The notes beneath the pieces are model-generated. The model saw only the letters and a list, made by a program, of their open reading frames with translations, searched no databases and was not told the DNA's origin. A program made the position numbers and the translations under genes. From Anagrus nilaparvatae (taxonomy: Eukaryota; Arthropoda; Insecta; Hymenoptera; Mymaridae): a DNA stretch of 64,000 nt. The DNA is taken from positions 248,001-312,000 of the forward strand of contig JAKSXM010000278.1 in assembly GCA_022575985.1 (NCBI GenBank), in the 5' to 3' direction. Positions 9,960 through 22,689 of the stretch are shown here, in pieces (positions within the stretch are counted from its first letter, which is position 1; every line of letters begins with the position of its first letter).

Positions 9960-12300
9960 GGTGGCCTTTAAATTATAATTTTAATTTGTATTTTTATTTA
10001 ATAATTTTATGAATTTTTAATAAAAAAACTCCATCTTCAGCAAAAAGTTAAAAAGAAAGAAAAGAAAAATAAAAAATATAATGATAGATTAAGTTATTTA
10101 AATCGTTGTTATGCTCGGCAATACACACATGCATACATATGTGTGGACGTTAAAACATGGATCTTTGCATATGTATGGTGTATATATATATATATATATA
10201 CAGATAGTAAGCATGCCGGACTGAATACGGAGTATGATTTACAGCGTTGCCGTCTATTGATATAATCAAAGGAAAAAATTTTGCAGGTTTTATCGTCGTT
10301 TGTTTTTATAGCGAGTTTTTATATTATAAGTAAGTATGTCTTAGTAGCTGACAATTATGCTCGTGAGTATACATACATATATCTATGCTTATTCAGTCTT
10401 TACTCTTGATTTTCTTTTCATTTTTGTCTCTATGACTTACTTGCGTTTATCGAGAAACCAAGGTTATTGTTTGATTAATTTATACTTTATATATGAGAGT
10501 ATGCCCGATACCCAAATGACACTAGTAAAATTTATAGATTTTGTAAATTTGCGTAACATCTGCAAATCATTGAGGTCAGAGGGGGTCAAAATTATTTTAT
10601 ATAAATCTTATAATTTTCTGCACTATTCAAATACCTAATGTAAACGTTGTCCTGTATTGTTAACCAAAAGGTTAATTGTAATATGTGTATTTTGTAAAGC
10701 TTGAGATGTTGTTTTGCTTTGTTTATGGTAATTTTCAAAGAAAATTTTAAAATTTTCCTTTGGTTAATAAATTGACATTTGGATTAAGGCTAATGTTAGT
10801 TTGGATTTAGGTTATTCGTTAGTACTGTTCTTGTCTGTTTATAAGCTCTCAGAACTATTTTTTTTTGTTAGGTTTATTCTGGAATGCCAATATATATTTA
10901 TTTATCCGATTATTGGATAGTGTTTACCATAGGTGGAAAAAAAATATTTAGCACCTGATTTTTAATTTTGTATGCAAATATCCGCATATATTTTATTACA
11001 CATATTTTTGGCGATGTTCTCGATCTGTGTTCTTAAAGAACTTAGATGTTTTGTTAGGTATTGTATGAATGTGCGATGATTAGGATTGATGTTATCCTAA
11101 AAGTGTATAAATTTATATAATTTGTGCCTTTACTCGTCCCGTATGATTTTACAGAGTCACTGTTGTTTAAGTGTTTGTAATTAGTTTTGTGAAAAATCGT
11201 GTCATTATGGTCTCAAAAACACAACCGCATATTTGCCCAAAAAAAATTTTTCTTTTGTATGTTAATTGAAAGTAATGTTTGAAATTATGATTTTTATTAT
11301 TGTTTTTCTCCCAGGTTATTCGAAAAATGGAAGTAGTGTTTAAGAATATAAAATTATTGAGAAAGAAAAAAAACTTGCACGCATATACATATGCATCTAT
11401 TTCCTGATGAGTTACAAGTAGTTTAGATAGATAGATAGATATTCTTTTATTTGCAAATAAATACAAAAAGTGTACATTTGATAACAAGTATATAAAATAT
11501 ATAAAAATACAATGTATATTAATCAGGTATAAATATTATATATCGGTAGTTCTTAGCTATTTTTACCCAAGTCTGAGGTCGATGTCTTGGATTTAAAAAA
11601 TACTAATTGCACTGTGTTGAGTATGTAAAAATATGGTTACTGGCCAATTTTTAAAGCTCTAGGTGGCTTGGTTGCGATTTGGCAGCTGTTTTTCCAATTT
11701 TGATTTTTTTCGAATTCTTAGCCACCCGTTTGCTTTTTATTTTCTGGACGCCCTAAATAAGCCTAAAAAATATTTTCCATATAAAGGTGGGTAGTAAAAA
11801 TTCCCGCCCAATCCGAATCTGACCATGTTTTTTCGGGAAAACCTCAGGAAAAGCCGGAAAATCGGAAAAACTAAAGGAAACTGGAAAATATAAATTTCTC
11901 AAAAAGCGTCACTTTTTTTTTTTTTTTTTTTTTTTTTACATGTGTTTTCCCATACTTTTCATGCTGGTAATCTCCTTTTTTGACACATTTGCCTTTTAAG
12001 TACTTAAAAATCAATTTTAGGCTCAAAAAAATGATTTTAAAAATTGTTCATTTTCTGAATTTTCCAATTTTCTCGCTTTTCCTGATAGAAAATGAAAAAT
12101 CTGACTTGATTTTCGGATTCCTCGGGAAATTTTACATTCAAAACCTTCTTGGGTAAAATTTTAGAGGCCTTCGTGACGCTTTAAAAAAAAGAAAAACAAA
12201 ATAACCTGCTAAAATCAAAAAAAATAAACAGAATAAAAAAATAGCAAAATTTAATTATGTTTAATTATGTTTTAAATTTATTTGGTATAATTCTGGTAGA
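9960..12300. other. Intergenic AT-rich DNA with simple repeats
   Basis: No gene is supported. A (TA)n tract lies at about 10179-10200. A GATA-type tract lies near 11425-11440. A T run of about 26 lies near 11911-11937. The wording 'gtatgatttacag' near 10234 recurs at about 11140. A 93-residue open frame at 10357-10638 has no motif and average composition, so I do not call it. GC rises slightly at 11640-11870 but shows no coding pattern. Confidence 0.4.
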
Positions 12301-12324
12301 TTCTTAGTGAGATACAGGGAGGGG

Positions 12325-13395
12325 ATGAGAGCGCATGAGGATCGCTCTGAAACTGACTTACATGATCTAATTAAACATCAAAATATTAGACATATTTCTC
12401 ATTGTAATGACAATCAATTACGTGATACAAATTGACAACCAAGCTCAGGATCTGTGTCCAACTCAAAACCTTCTGGCCTCAAAGTTGGCTTCTTGAATGC
12501 CACTTCATTAAAAAAGCACATGTGTGAATTTAGAAATTTTTTATCATCTGATAACTCCTATGACGTTATGTGTATTGCTGAAACTCGTTTTGGTCCTCAA
12601 ATTAATAACCACATTATTGCTATTTCTGGCTACAGTGTTTTGAGACAGGACCGCAACACACAAGGTGGTGGCATAGCCATTTACATAAGAGAAAACTTTA
12701 AGGCAAAGGTTTTGTGTTCATCAAAAACTGAACAGTATGGTAAACCCATGAAACCAGAATACTTGTTATGTTCTGTTTGAGAAGGTAACTCTACCCCCAC
12801 TCTAATTGCATTAGTTTATCGTCCCCCCGACGTTTCTATTACATCTGATATGCAACTCTTTCAATATTTACGTACTTATTGTTCAGACTTCAGTCATAAG
12901 GTAATTATTGGTGATTGGAATGCCAATTTAAGTGATACAAAGGACTCAGATGCTACGTTCTTGATGGATCTTATGAATGAATTATCACTTAAATTGGTAG
13001 ACACAGGTCCCTCGCATCATGGTGGTAAAGCTGACACTTGGATTGAATCGATTTTTGTTGACAATTGTGACTATATTCTTGACTATGACCATAATTTACC
13101 TACTTATCCAAGTAGGCATGAATTAATATCGGTTACTATTAACATTTTTTATCCCACTCCCCCTAAGGGTACTTACACCTACAAATGCTTCAGTAAGGTC
13201 ACCTCGCACGACCTTAATCAACATTTAAATACATTAGACTGGTCTCCTTATTTGGTAAATGATGATCAGTTTGACGTTGAACTAGGGCTGAACAAACTTA
13301 CAAATAACATTCAGACCACTATTGACATACTTGCTCCAGGCAAAACTATTGATCAACGTAAATGCACATATCCCTGGATGAATTCTGAACTTTGA
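12325..13395 (+). pseudogene. LINE-5 endonuclease domain
   Basis: Endonuclease motifs read in order in one frame: GFLNATSL (Asn), CIAETRFG (Glu), GGGIAIYI, ALVYRPPD, IIGDWNANL (Asp, Asn) and, at the position of SDHH, SRHELISV, so the Asp is lost. Stops interrupt the frame at about 12431, 12778 and 13393. All three are TGA, where homologous logic expects Arg. CGA-to-TGA change by CpG deamination is the simplest explanation. The clearest open part without stops is 12850-13395. Confidence 0.85.
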
Positions 13396-13399
13396 TCGC

Positions 13400-15278
13400 T
13401 AAAATCAAAACGTGACTCAACTAACAGACGTTATAAAAGAACAGGGTCTAGGACTTTGCTTAATGAATTTCTTAAACTGGCGGATTTATATGAGGAACAG
13501 TCGGAAACAGCTCGTTGTGCATACATGCACAATCGTATTTGCAGTACTTTGGATGAGAATAAAAACTTTTGGAAGGAGATGCGTAATTTGGGACTACTAC
13601 CTAAGCCAAATGATGCTCTACATGGCTTCCTGCCTGAAGAGCTCAATGCTTATTTATCTAACATCTGTATTTCCCCTCATGAAAATCCTGATGATTCCTT
13701 AAATATCATCAATAATGCTACTCCTGATGGTTTTGCATTCAAGGAAGTCACTAAAAATGAGGTAATATTAGCTGTAGCTCATTTCCGGTCACAGGCTAGA
13801 GGTGATGATGGAATTCCTTATTCCAATTCCTCACCAAGCTTTTTAACGTATCACTAGCACAAGGAGTTTTTCCAATAGCCTGGAAAAAGTCACGAATTTT
13901 AGCGTTGAAAAAAGTAGCGATACCATCTTCGCCATCAGATTTTCGCCCCGTTGCATTATAATGCTTTTTGTCAAAGGTCCTTGAGAAGTTGGCTCATGAT
14001 CAGGTAGTAGGCTTCTTGTCTAGACATAAAATCCTGGATTCTTTCCAAGCAGGTTTTAGGAAGAATTACAGCACTCAGTCAGTACTGATAAAGCTCGCTG
14101 ATGATATTCGCATGGGTATGGACAAGAGGCTTGCCACACTGTTATTGCAGTTTGATTTTTCGAAGGCCTTCGATAATGTTTCTCCATCTAAACTTCTTAA
14201 AAAACTCAGGGATATTGGTTTTTCGAAATCATCATTATCTTGGTTTTGGTCATACCTCTGTGGACGATCAATGTGTGTGTCATCAAAATCTATAACATCA
14301 ACTTTCCGCGATATAAATACTGGAGTGCCCCAGGGATCCGTTCTTGGGCTACTCCTCTTTTGTATTTACATGAACGATCTTAAAGACCACTTAAGTGATG
14401 ACATAACTTTCAGACTATTATACGCGGATGATCTACAGATATATATCCAAGTTCCCACTGACCAGATTGAACAAGGTATTGCATACCTTTCGGAACGAGC
14501 CATAAAAGTGGCGACATGGGCTAATGCAAATAACTTATCTATAAACATAAAGAAAACACAAGCAATTGTTTTTGGTTCTTCTACCACAGTTAATTCATTT
14601 AAGAAATTAAATATTTCCAAAATTGTTATCAATGATAGTGGTGCTTGTGTTCCCTTTGTGGATGAGGTTGTCAGTCATGGTATCACCTTAGACTCTTGTT
14701 TGTATTGGCGTCCTCAAGTGACAAAGGTGACCAAGAAAGTAAATAGCATATTGTATGGTCTTAAGCTCATCAAATCTTGTACCTCTGAAGCACTTCGTAA
14801 GCGCCTCATTGAGTCTCTTGTGATTCCCCATTTGGATTACTGCTCAGCAGTTTATTCTGATATTTCTAATGAACTGAGTGGGCAATTACAGAGACTCACT
14901 AATTCAGGTATGAGGTACATTTTTGGTTTGAGACGACAAGAACACATTACATCATACAGGAAGCGTCTTGGTTGGATGCTTAACGCTACCAGAACTGACT
15001 ACTTTGCATCCCTTATTATGTATAGAATTGTGCGTATGAGAGAACCTCCTTTATTATGCACTTTATTTGAACCATACAAATCAGACAAACCTACCAGAGG
15101 CCCCCGTAAAGACCTTAAGGTTACCACAGTACCCACTGACTGGGGTCTATACTCTTTTCAAGTAAAGTATGCGAATCAATGGAATTCGATTCCCCCCTGT
15201 ATAAGGGATTTACCATCCTATTCTCGTTTTAAAAAGAGTATCAGACTTTACTTTCATAAATTAGAGAATGAACAATAG
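13400..15278 (+). pseudogene. LINE-5 reverse transcriptase domain
   Basis: The frame resumes after the TGA at 13393 and shifts by one base near 13800-13830. There is one more stop (TAA) near 13959. After it, 436 residues are uninterrupted to 15278. RT motifs: LLQFDFSKAFDNV (A), TGVPQGSVLG (B), LLYADDLQIYI (C), LSINIKKTQ (D) and HGITLDSCLYW (E). The C-terminal region (RKRLGWMLNATRTDYFASLIMYRIVR) is shared with the fragments at 45167-45775 and 15687-16080. YADD is intact. Confidence 0.9.
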
Positions 15279-15639
15279 TGTTGGTGGCATTTGCAACAAT
15301 CATCTTGAAATTGACTATGTATTACTGATGTTTACTATTTAACTATTTACTTATTTACTATTAACAGTTAACTTTTAAATAGTCATTTTATTGTAAATTT
15401 TCTTTTATATAACTATATTTATGAACAGATTATATTTTATAACCATTCAGTATTATTTCTTTAACTAGTTATTGTAAATTTTCTTTTATTTAATTTTAAT
15501 TTAAGTACAAAAAAAAATTTTAATTTTTATTCTTATATATTGTAAATTATATTAATATCTATTGATTTATGTATTATTTTATTATGTATATAATTGACAA
15601 TTGAGTGTATTGAATATATTTTTGTAGTTGGCAAATAAA

Positions 15640-15665
15640 GATTAATAATAATAATAATAATAATA
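15640..15665 (+). repeat. (TAA)n tail of LINE-5
   Basis: About eight TAA units end the plus-strand element. The adjacent minus-strand LINE fragment also ends here, so two 3' ends face each other across this microsatellite. Confidence 0.85.
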
Positions 15666-15669
15666 AAAG

Positions 15670-16100
15670 TATAAAAGTATGATAAACTAAGAATCTACCG
15701 CAGTTTTTGGGTCACCAATAAGAAGATGTTTGAATAGTGCTTTTTTAAAGCGACTCAGAGAGGGTAAATTGCGGATTGTGATGGGTAGCGAGTTCCAGTA
15801 TTTTACTCCCAAAACCTGAAAGGAATTGGCTCCTCTACCTCTTACAATAGTGGGTGGGGACAGTTCTTTGTTTTTAGATGCTCCTCTTGCTGTCTCTTTA
15901 GGGCAATGTCTAATGAATAAGTGCGTCAAGTAGTTTGGTTGATGTAAATGTAGTATTTTGTAAATGATTATGTTAGTGAAGTATAGTCTACGTGTGTCTG
16001 TCATGATATCTTTTTATCGTATCGTCATTTATGATATCTTTTATATTTGATTTATTCACATACTCAGAGAATTCCAGGCAGCTTTTTGCAAAATCCGCAT
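15670..16100 (-). pseudogene. LINE RT C-terminal fragment (minus)
   Basis: A 5'-truncated minus-strand remnant reads RRLYFTNIIIYKILHLHQPNYL and RYWNSLP-like text (here KYWNSLPITIRNLPSLSRFKKA). This matches the C-terminus of LINE-5 and especially the fragment at 45167-45775. An upstream stretch (KSCLEFSEYVNKSN, about 16030-16080) continues in a compatible frame after a stop. It is a scrap of the same LINE group. Confidence 0.8.
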
Positions 16101-18040
16101 TTTAAAAAAAAACACTGTAAAATGTTTATTTAGATTAATTTAATTGTCAAGGGTGGTCTTTGTTGTAAATTTTTTTTTTTTTTGTTAATTTCTACAAGGG
16201 CACGATAAAAGATTACGTATTTGTTATATGTAGAGTGGTTTATAATAGGATATTATAGTAGGATATATTATAATAGGATATATTTTGATTACGTTTATGA
16301 TTATGTACTTAAGTGATAATTGTAAACTAATAATAGATATTTATTAGGTATGTATATAGTAGATTAATAGTAAATATATATATATATATGGGTAAAAATA
16401 ATTATAAAAGATCATAATCTGAATATAGTTTTAAGCCTAAAATTTTTTTAAAATATTTAAAAGATTTTTATAGAATTTGCATGTGAAAAAAAATTTATTT
16501 AAATCTGTAGGTTAATATATGTTTTCCACTAAATTTTCACAGGTATTTGGGGATGTCTGAGAGAAATTTGAATTAACCTGCTAACACCGTAATGAATGTT
16601 TTGAAACTAACACATATAAAATTTTCTGCCTTACGTAAAACTTTGAGATAAAAAGTACAAAAAAATATAATAAAATATTGTGCTTCGTTAATACTTGTTC
16701 ATATGCATTATATTTATCAGAACTTTATAAAATTTTCATAGTTAAAAACACTGTATTATTTTTCAAATCATACTTATAAAAAATAAATTATATTTTTGTA
16801 TTTGTTTATTTATATCGTTTGTCAATTTATAGCTTAAGTCGTTATTATTATTTTTTTTTTGTATTCATAGAATAATATAAGAAAGGTAAAATAAAATCAA
16901 TTAATTACGTTTACTTCTACTAAGGGCCAAATTCCATTCCTTGTAAAAGGGATATAAACTTAAATATTTAACACCCAATAAAAAGATATTAGTAGCTCAC
17001 CTTAGCAATAAATTTTAGTGGAATAATTATGGAGGGTAAAAATCTGCATGATAAAAATTGTGTTCAAAAAAATTTCCTTTTTGTAGTTTTCTTTTGGTTG
17101 TTATTAATAATATTTTTCACAACATTTGAAAGTTTGTATTTTAATGTTAAGTCTCAATCTTTATATAATTTTCGTCATTTTATTGTTCGTTATTTTTGTA
17201 TCTTTTTCTCCATGTATTTTATACTTATATACTATTATTAATTATTTATTATTTATTATTTATTATTTCATTATTATTATTATTATTGTAAATAACATGG
17301 GTACAGTTATTATTACAGCGAAAACTATATAAAGACTTTTCAATGAATTTGAATTTAATCGTAACTTTATTACCATTTATAACAAAAAAGGAACATAGGA
17401 TAAAATAAAAAAAACATTAATTTTAAATATATGAAAAATTATGATTAAGATTGTACAAAAAAAAATAATAAAAGACAAATTAAATATGTGTGCTTGGTGG
17501 TTTATGTATGCTCTGATATAGAAAAAAAAATACTTAGTAGTTATATTTTAGATTTGACTTAGGGTATAAATTATGAGGGTTAATTTTGAGGGTTGTAGGT
17601 CCATTGTAAGTAAATTGGATTCTATTTTTGTATTTTGTTATAATATTATTATTTATTTGTATGATTTGTCAATTCGTATGATTTTTAAGTAATAATTTAT
17701 AATTTAAAGGATTAAAATTGATAGTATTTTCAAAATATGAACATGACACGGCTTATTTTACATGAATTTGTTGATTAATATGAAAAAATTAAGTTTATTT
17801 TTTTAAATCGTAAAAATTCATCAATTTTTATATAATTTAAAGGGTTAAAAATGATTTTAAAAAATTTTAATTTTGGGTGTAATATATCTTGTAGTAACAT
17901 CAATTTATCAATTTGTATGGAAAATTTAAGTTAATTTTTGGATAATGAAATTTAAATAATTTGGATATAATATAGTATATTTTGTCTGGATTTATCGTTA
18001 TAGTAATTTTAGTTGTCGCAAGAAAGTTTTGAATATGAAA
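16100..18040. other. AT-rich intergenic DNA
   Basis: Nothing firm. A 70-residue frame at 17029-17241 (plus) starts with a hydrophilic stretch containing one Cys, followed by a hydrophobic segment (FLFVVFFWLLLIIFF). In a background this rich in T, such segments arise easily, so I do not call it a gene. Short (ATT)n runs lie near 17240-17290. F-family wording recurs at 17690-17960. Confidence 0.35.
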
Positions 18041-18055
18041 AAAAAAATAAAAAAT

Positions 18056-18332
18056 ATTTTACGGATGTCTAGTAAAAATATTTTGCGGATGTCTAGTAAA
18101 ATGTTTTACGGATGTCTAGCAAAAATATTTCACGGATATCTAGCAAAAATGTTTTACGGATGTCTAGCAAAAATATTTCACGGATGTCTAGCAAAAATAT
18201 TTTACGGATGTCTAGCAAAAATGTTTTACGGATGTCTAGCAAAATGTTTTACGGATGTCTAGCAAAAATATTTCACGGATGTCTAGCAAAAATATTTTAC
18301 GGATGTCTAGCTAAAATGTTTTACGGATGTGG
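18056..18332 (+). repeat. 24-bp minisatellite
   Basis: The unit acggatgtctagcaaaaata plus tttt (23-24 bp) repeats about 11-12 times. Variants are tttt or ttc after the A run, and a G for A inside it. Two overlapping open frames of 77 residues run through it only because the unit is close to a multiple of three, and no start context or flanking domain supports translation. Confidence 0.93.
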
Positions 18333-18339
18333 GGTTAAA

Positions 18340-19045
18340 ATATAGAAAAAAAAATGACTTTTGGGATGTACGGTTTTCCGGATATACGGTTTTTCTAATT
18401 CAATTAGGTTCAAATCCGGAGTATTGATTAATAATTTGAAGTATTAGGTAAAAAATATAGCTAAATATATTTATATATTTTTTTGTTTTTTTTTGTTTTT
18501 TTTTTGTTTTATAAAAATTTTAAAAAGAATTATAACTAATAAGATTATTAAATGAATTAAGTCTATTAAGAAGTGTTATTAATTTACTACTTTTTCCAGT
18601 AGATAGTAAAATGGGTCGATCCTATTAAATTTTTGACCAAGGTGGGGTCCTAGGTGGCCGCATTGGTGGTAATGTTGTGGTATAACGGCTTAATTTGTTT
18701 TTCAATGGTCTTGATATATTTTTTTTTTTTTTGATTTACTAGACTTGGTTTCTTCCTTGAGTGCAATTGTATATTTAATCAAATGTCTTTATTTTTTTTT
18801 TATTTTTTTTTTTTTTTCAGTGATATTGTGATTGAAAATTTCAAACTTGTCTTGTTTAATGTCCTTTTTTTTTTGATGGTAGTATTGTGGTATAACGGCT
18901 TAAATTGTCTAACCTTTTATTTCTCCTTTGCACTTTTCGCAAGGAAAGTGATGTCGTTCTCTTCTTTTCATAAAATTTAGATAATTACTTGATATTTGAT
19001 CCTACTATTCCTTCAAACCAGCTTTCCACTTGGGGAGCCAATTTC
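18340..19045. other. T-rich DNA with an imperfect duplication
   Basis: No gene. The phrase 'gtggtataacggctta' occurs near 18676 and again near 18887, each preceded by similar T-rich text, so about 200 bp is duplicated imperfectly. The block just before 19046 (cttggggagccaatttc) is purine-rich and could be a polypurine tract if the following repeat is a 3' LTR. Confidence 0.4.
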
Positions 19046-19912
19046 TGTTACGTATCCTGAGGTTTAATTCGGGATATTGTTTATCCTGGGGATATTGAGT
19101 GCCCCAGGTATTTTAAATACTTATATATGATATATTAGTGGTTAATATATGATGATAAATATTAATGAATATGTTGTAGACCTCGGGTGTTGAAGCTGGC
19201 TGAACTTAACTGCGTTAAGTTCTTGATTATATGAAGGAATTGTCACTTATTAAACTATTATTAAATAAATACACTGTGTACTTTTGGTTAAGTTTTAATG
19301 ACTTTATTATAAGTTGATATAAAAAACCGTCTAAGTCAATAAGTCTGAATTAAACTGTAAGATAGTTATACTAAGAAGAGTATTCTAATCGAATATGAGT
19401 CTCCTAAACTAGACCTGATGTTAGTAGGCCAGTTATCATGGGAGGTAAGAGTAACTGAGAGTAACTGTTCTAATTAAGAGTCGTACTAACAGAAGAGCAG
19501 TTGCGGGTATATTATATAAACTAATTAGTAACTGCCCAGGTACTTGAATTTAGGTGGGATTGTCCAATACGCGGAAGCGTCGGTCTCGTCACGTCCAATT
19601 AACGAAAGCGTCGTTGATTATTTCGAGGGAAATCGTGAGGGGGTTTATGCAAGTCTTCATTGCCTAAAATGCGTCATTAATGACCTTCGGTTCTATATTT
19701 CTGTCAATTTATAAGGAGCCGGATCTGAATTGGTGAAATAGGATATTAAAGAATGTATGAAAGTGTCAGATATAAATTGGCTATTGTAATATTGAGGAAA
19801 TGCAGGTATGTTAGCTCGATTTACGAGCTAACATAAGTAGGAATAAGTTAAATATGTAAATATAAAAGAATGCGGATATGATGTCTCGAATTATAACCTA
19901 TCATACGTAACA
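19046..19912 (+). repeat. LTR-like repeat, copy 1
   Basis: An 867-bp repeat starts tgttacgtatcctgaggttt and ends catacgtaaca. This gives the TG...CA ends and short inverted termini (tgttacgta/tacgtaaca) of a long terminal repeat. It matches 50259-51105 along its full length and 56101-56265 in part. The flanking five bases (atttc and gtact) are not identical, so I see no target duplication. It may be a solo LTR or one end of a lost element. Confidence 0.75.
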
Positions 19913-20530
19913 GTACTAATATCTGAAAATATTGCAACCAGTGATGTTTCACAACCGTTATGAAATTAAGACCTAATTTTTTTTCAAACATTTTTTTCAC
20001 CAAAAAAGCTCTAGGTACTTTTTTTTTTTTTTAATTTGGATGTAATACCTAATTTATTACAATGAAAGTACTTATATTTGAAAATATGGTTTTTACTCGA
20101 TATCTCGAATTAGATAGTCAATTTTTTGAAAATTTTTTTTCCAAAATTTTCGTCACAAAAAAATACAATAAACACTAAATTTTTTTTCTCTTTGAACGTA
20201 GTACCTAATTTATTTCTAGAGTACTAGTTTTAGAAAGTTCGTTTATAGTAATTTTTTGGATCTGATACCGAATTGTTGCAAAAGTTTTTCTCATAATTAA
20301 AAAAACAGCAACATTTTAAAAACTGCAATATTTTTTTTTGTTTCTGGATGTAATACTTCATACAGTTCCATGAAATTACTTATATTTGAAAATATGGTTT
20401 TTACTCGATACCTCGAATCTGATAATTTATTTTTTGAAAATTTGTTCCAAAATTTTTAATCAATAAAAAAAACTTTTAAAAGTTAATAGAAATGTATGTA
20501 TGATTGCATGCTTGAATCGGTGAGATCTGT
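19913..20530. repeat. Dispersed non-coding repeat
   Basis: The phrase 'acttatatttgaaaatatggtttttactcgata' occurs at about 20070-20100 and 20377-20410, and wording like it recurs at 1020-1075 and 23600-23645. Units of roughly 300 bp are arranged in tandem with poly(T) runs. No coding signal. Confidence 0.6.
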
Positions 20531-20829
20531 GGCATATTGAAGTATTTATTTATTTATTTAATATTTTCATACATGCGAAAATTTAATGGGTATGTACTAC
20601 CCTTTACAGTTGTAGATATACATTTTGATTGGTCTAGTTGTACTTTATTTGAACTAAAACTATATTAAAATTTAAGTTTAAAAGCTATAAAATAAACATA
20701 TAATAAATTAATTAAATTTTATAATATATACATTTGATTTATATTCATAAAATAAATAAACAATTAATTTACAAGTTAGTTTAATTCAATAAATATAAGA
20801 AAATCTAGATCAAAATGCATTATTCAATA

Positions 20830-22314
20830 CTTTTTACTGTACATGGTTTGTAATCTAAATTTTAGACCGTTTCTGTCGTTCATCAGATTCTGGTCATCTT
20901 TGGAAAGACCGTTCCAAAGACGTCTGAATCTGTAGGATGGAGAGTTAAAAATATTATCATTTGTAGTTCCGATTTCTTTAAAATGTCTTTGGGATCTTAA
21001 GCTTTAATCCAATTTTCTGAGTTCAAATTTATTCTTTAAATTATCGTCAACAGCCCGTCCCGATGTTATGTCAGAAAAAATTAACAAGTCATTTATTAGA
21101 TGATAGGATTTTATTGTATATAAATTAGCCAAATTAGAAACTCTAGAATAATCATGATCTGTATAGTTCATGTTTATTCCACATTTAAATAATAAATATC
21201 TTAAAAAACGTTTATTTACGTAATCAAGCTCTTTAAAGTCAACCTCAAAGTTAGGAGACCATATTACCGATCCAAACATAAAATTTCTAGGGTCTTGTAT
21301 AAATATAGAGTGGTATTAAATGAAAAATTTTTAGTTATACGCTTTATAAATCCCAAGGTTTGCAAGGGTTTCGACTTTACAGACCTTATATGTTCACGAA
21401 AACACCAACTGGAATTGACCAAGACTCCCAGATCCCTAATAGAGGAAACTCTTTCAATAATAGAACATTTAATCTTGTAATTATATGTTATGATACTGCT
21501 GCACCTAGAAACAGACAATAATTTACACTTATCTACGTTAATAGATAATGAATTTTTATCACTCCATTTTATATAATTATCTATTTCCAGCTGCAACAGT
21601 TCACAGTCTCTAACTGATGCTATATTCTTGCTTAACTCTGAGTCATCCACAAATAACTCGAGTCTCGCATTTTGCACAGCATCAGGCAGATAAATTGATA
21701 AATATATTAAAGAATATGGGGCCCAGATGGCTTCCCTGGGGTACACCTGACGAGGCCCAAATAGGATTAGAAATACTATTATTTACCCGAACCATCAGCT
21801 GTCTATTTTCCAAATAGGATTTAATCCAATTTAGCAAAAGCCCCCGAATACCCCAAGCATGTAGTTTTTTTACTAACAAGTTATGGTCTACAGTATCGAA
21901 GGCTTTCGAATAATCGAAATAAATAATATCCATCTGATTATTAGCTTTTAATGATTTGTTTACATCATGTGATAAATTCAATAAGTTAGTAATTATAGAC
22001 CTACCCTTTACAAAACCGTGTTGGTTATTTACAATTACCCTATTAAATTCGGTACTTATTTTATCTAAAACTAGCTTTTCAAAGAGTTTGGGTATCGTGC
22101 TAAGAATGGTTACTTGTCTATAGTTACTAACAAATTTTTTGTTGCCACTTTTGAAAATAGGGATTATAAATCCCGATTTCCAGACATCAGGAAAAACTCC
22201 TGATTCTAACGATATTTTAAAAAGAAGTAATAAAGGATAAGCAATTGATGGGGCACATTTCTTAATTAAGATCTCAGGGAGACCATCAGGACCCAAAAGA
22301 TTTGAATTTTTCAA
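20830..22314 (-). pseudogene. LINE-4 reverse transcriptase
   Basis: RT motifs: PDGLPEILIKK, FPDVWKSGFIIPIFKSG, DIIYFDYSKAFDTVDH (A), SGVPQGSHLGPIFFN (B). Then, after a frameshift near 21.7 kb, LFVDDSELSK where YADD is expected, LSINVDKCKLLSVS (D) and RDLGVLVNSSW (E). A second shift lies near 21.28 kb. The C-terminal part (FRRLWNGLSKDDQNLM) ends near 20830 at TGA. Confidence 0.85.
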
Positions 22315-22689
22315 GTTATTCTAATATTCTCAATAATCTCAACGAATTCAAAATTAAAATGTCTATTTAAAATTGGCGAATTTGGCTCTAATGGCTGCTT
22401 AAAACTCAAAGAAAAGAATTCAGCAAAAAGATTTGCTGATTCTTCAAAGATTTTGGCATCTCAATCATCAAAAGAAACTAATTTGGGAGATTCGTTAGTG
22501 CGTCTATGTGAATTTGTAAAAGACCAAAATTTTGATAAATTATATTTAGCCGAATTATCAATATATTTCCTATACGTATTCAATGAAATTTTTGATAGTC
22601 TAATGCATATTGCTCTAGATTTCTTAAAAAGAATGTAATAGTTAATTTTCTTTGTTTTTTTCCATTTGTATGTAGTTTTTTTTTTTAAT

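Larger units (their letters stand above)
12310..15665 (+). mobile_element. LINE-5, decayed CR1/Jockey-like non-LTR retrotransposon
   Basis: A plus-strand ORF2-only remnant holds an APE endonuclease followed by a reverse transcriptase. It is disrupted by four in-frame stops and at least one frameshift. Coding similarity starts near 12325. The 3' UTR runs to 'ggcaaataaagattaa' and a (TAA)n tail at about 15643-15665. A short microsatellite tail instead of poly(A) fits the CR1/L2/Jockey/I groups. I cannot choose between them without a phylogeny. The 3' end meets the 3' end of a related minus-strand fragment. Confidence 0.88.

Noticed and set aside
17029..17241. 70-residue frame with a membrane-like segment
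   Set aside because: No codon bias, splice context or family. Low complexity.
18029..18345. Two 77-residue frames of repeated MSSKN-type peptides
   Set aside because: Product of a 24-bp minisatellite.
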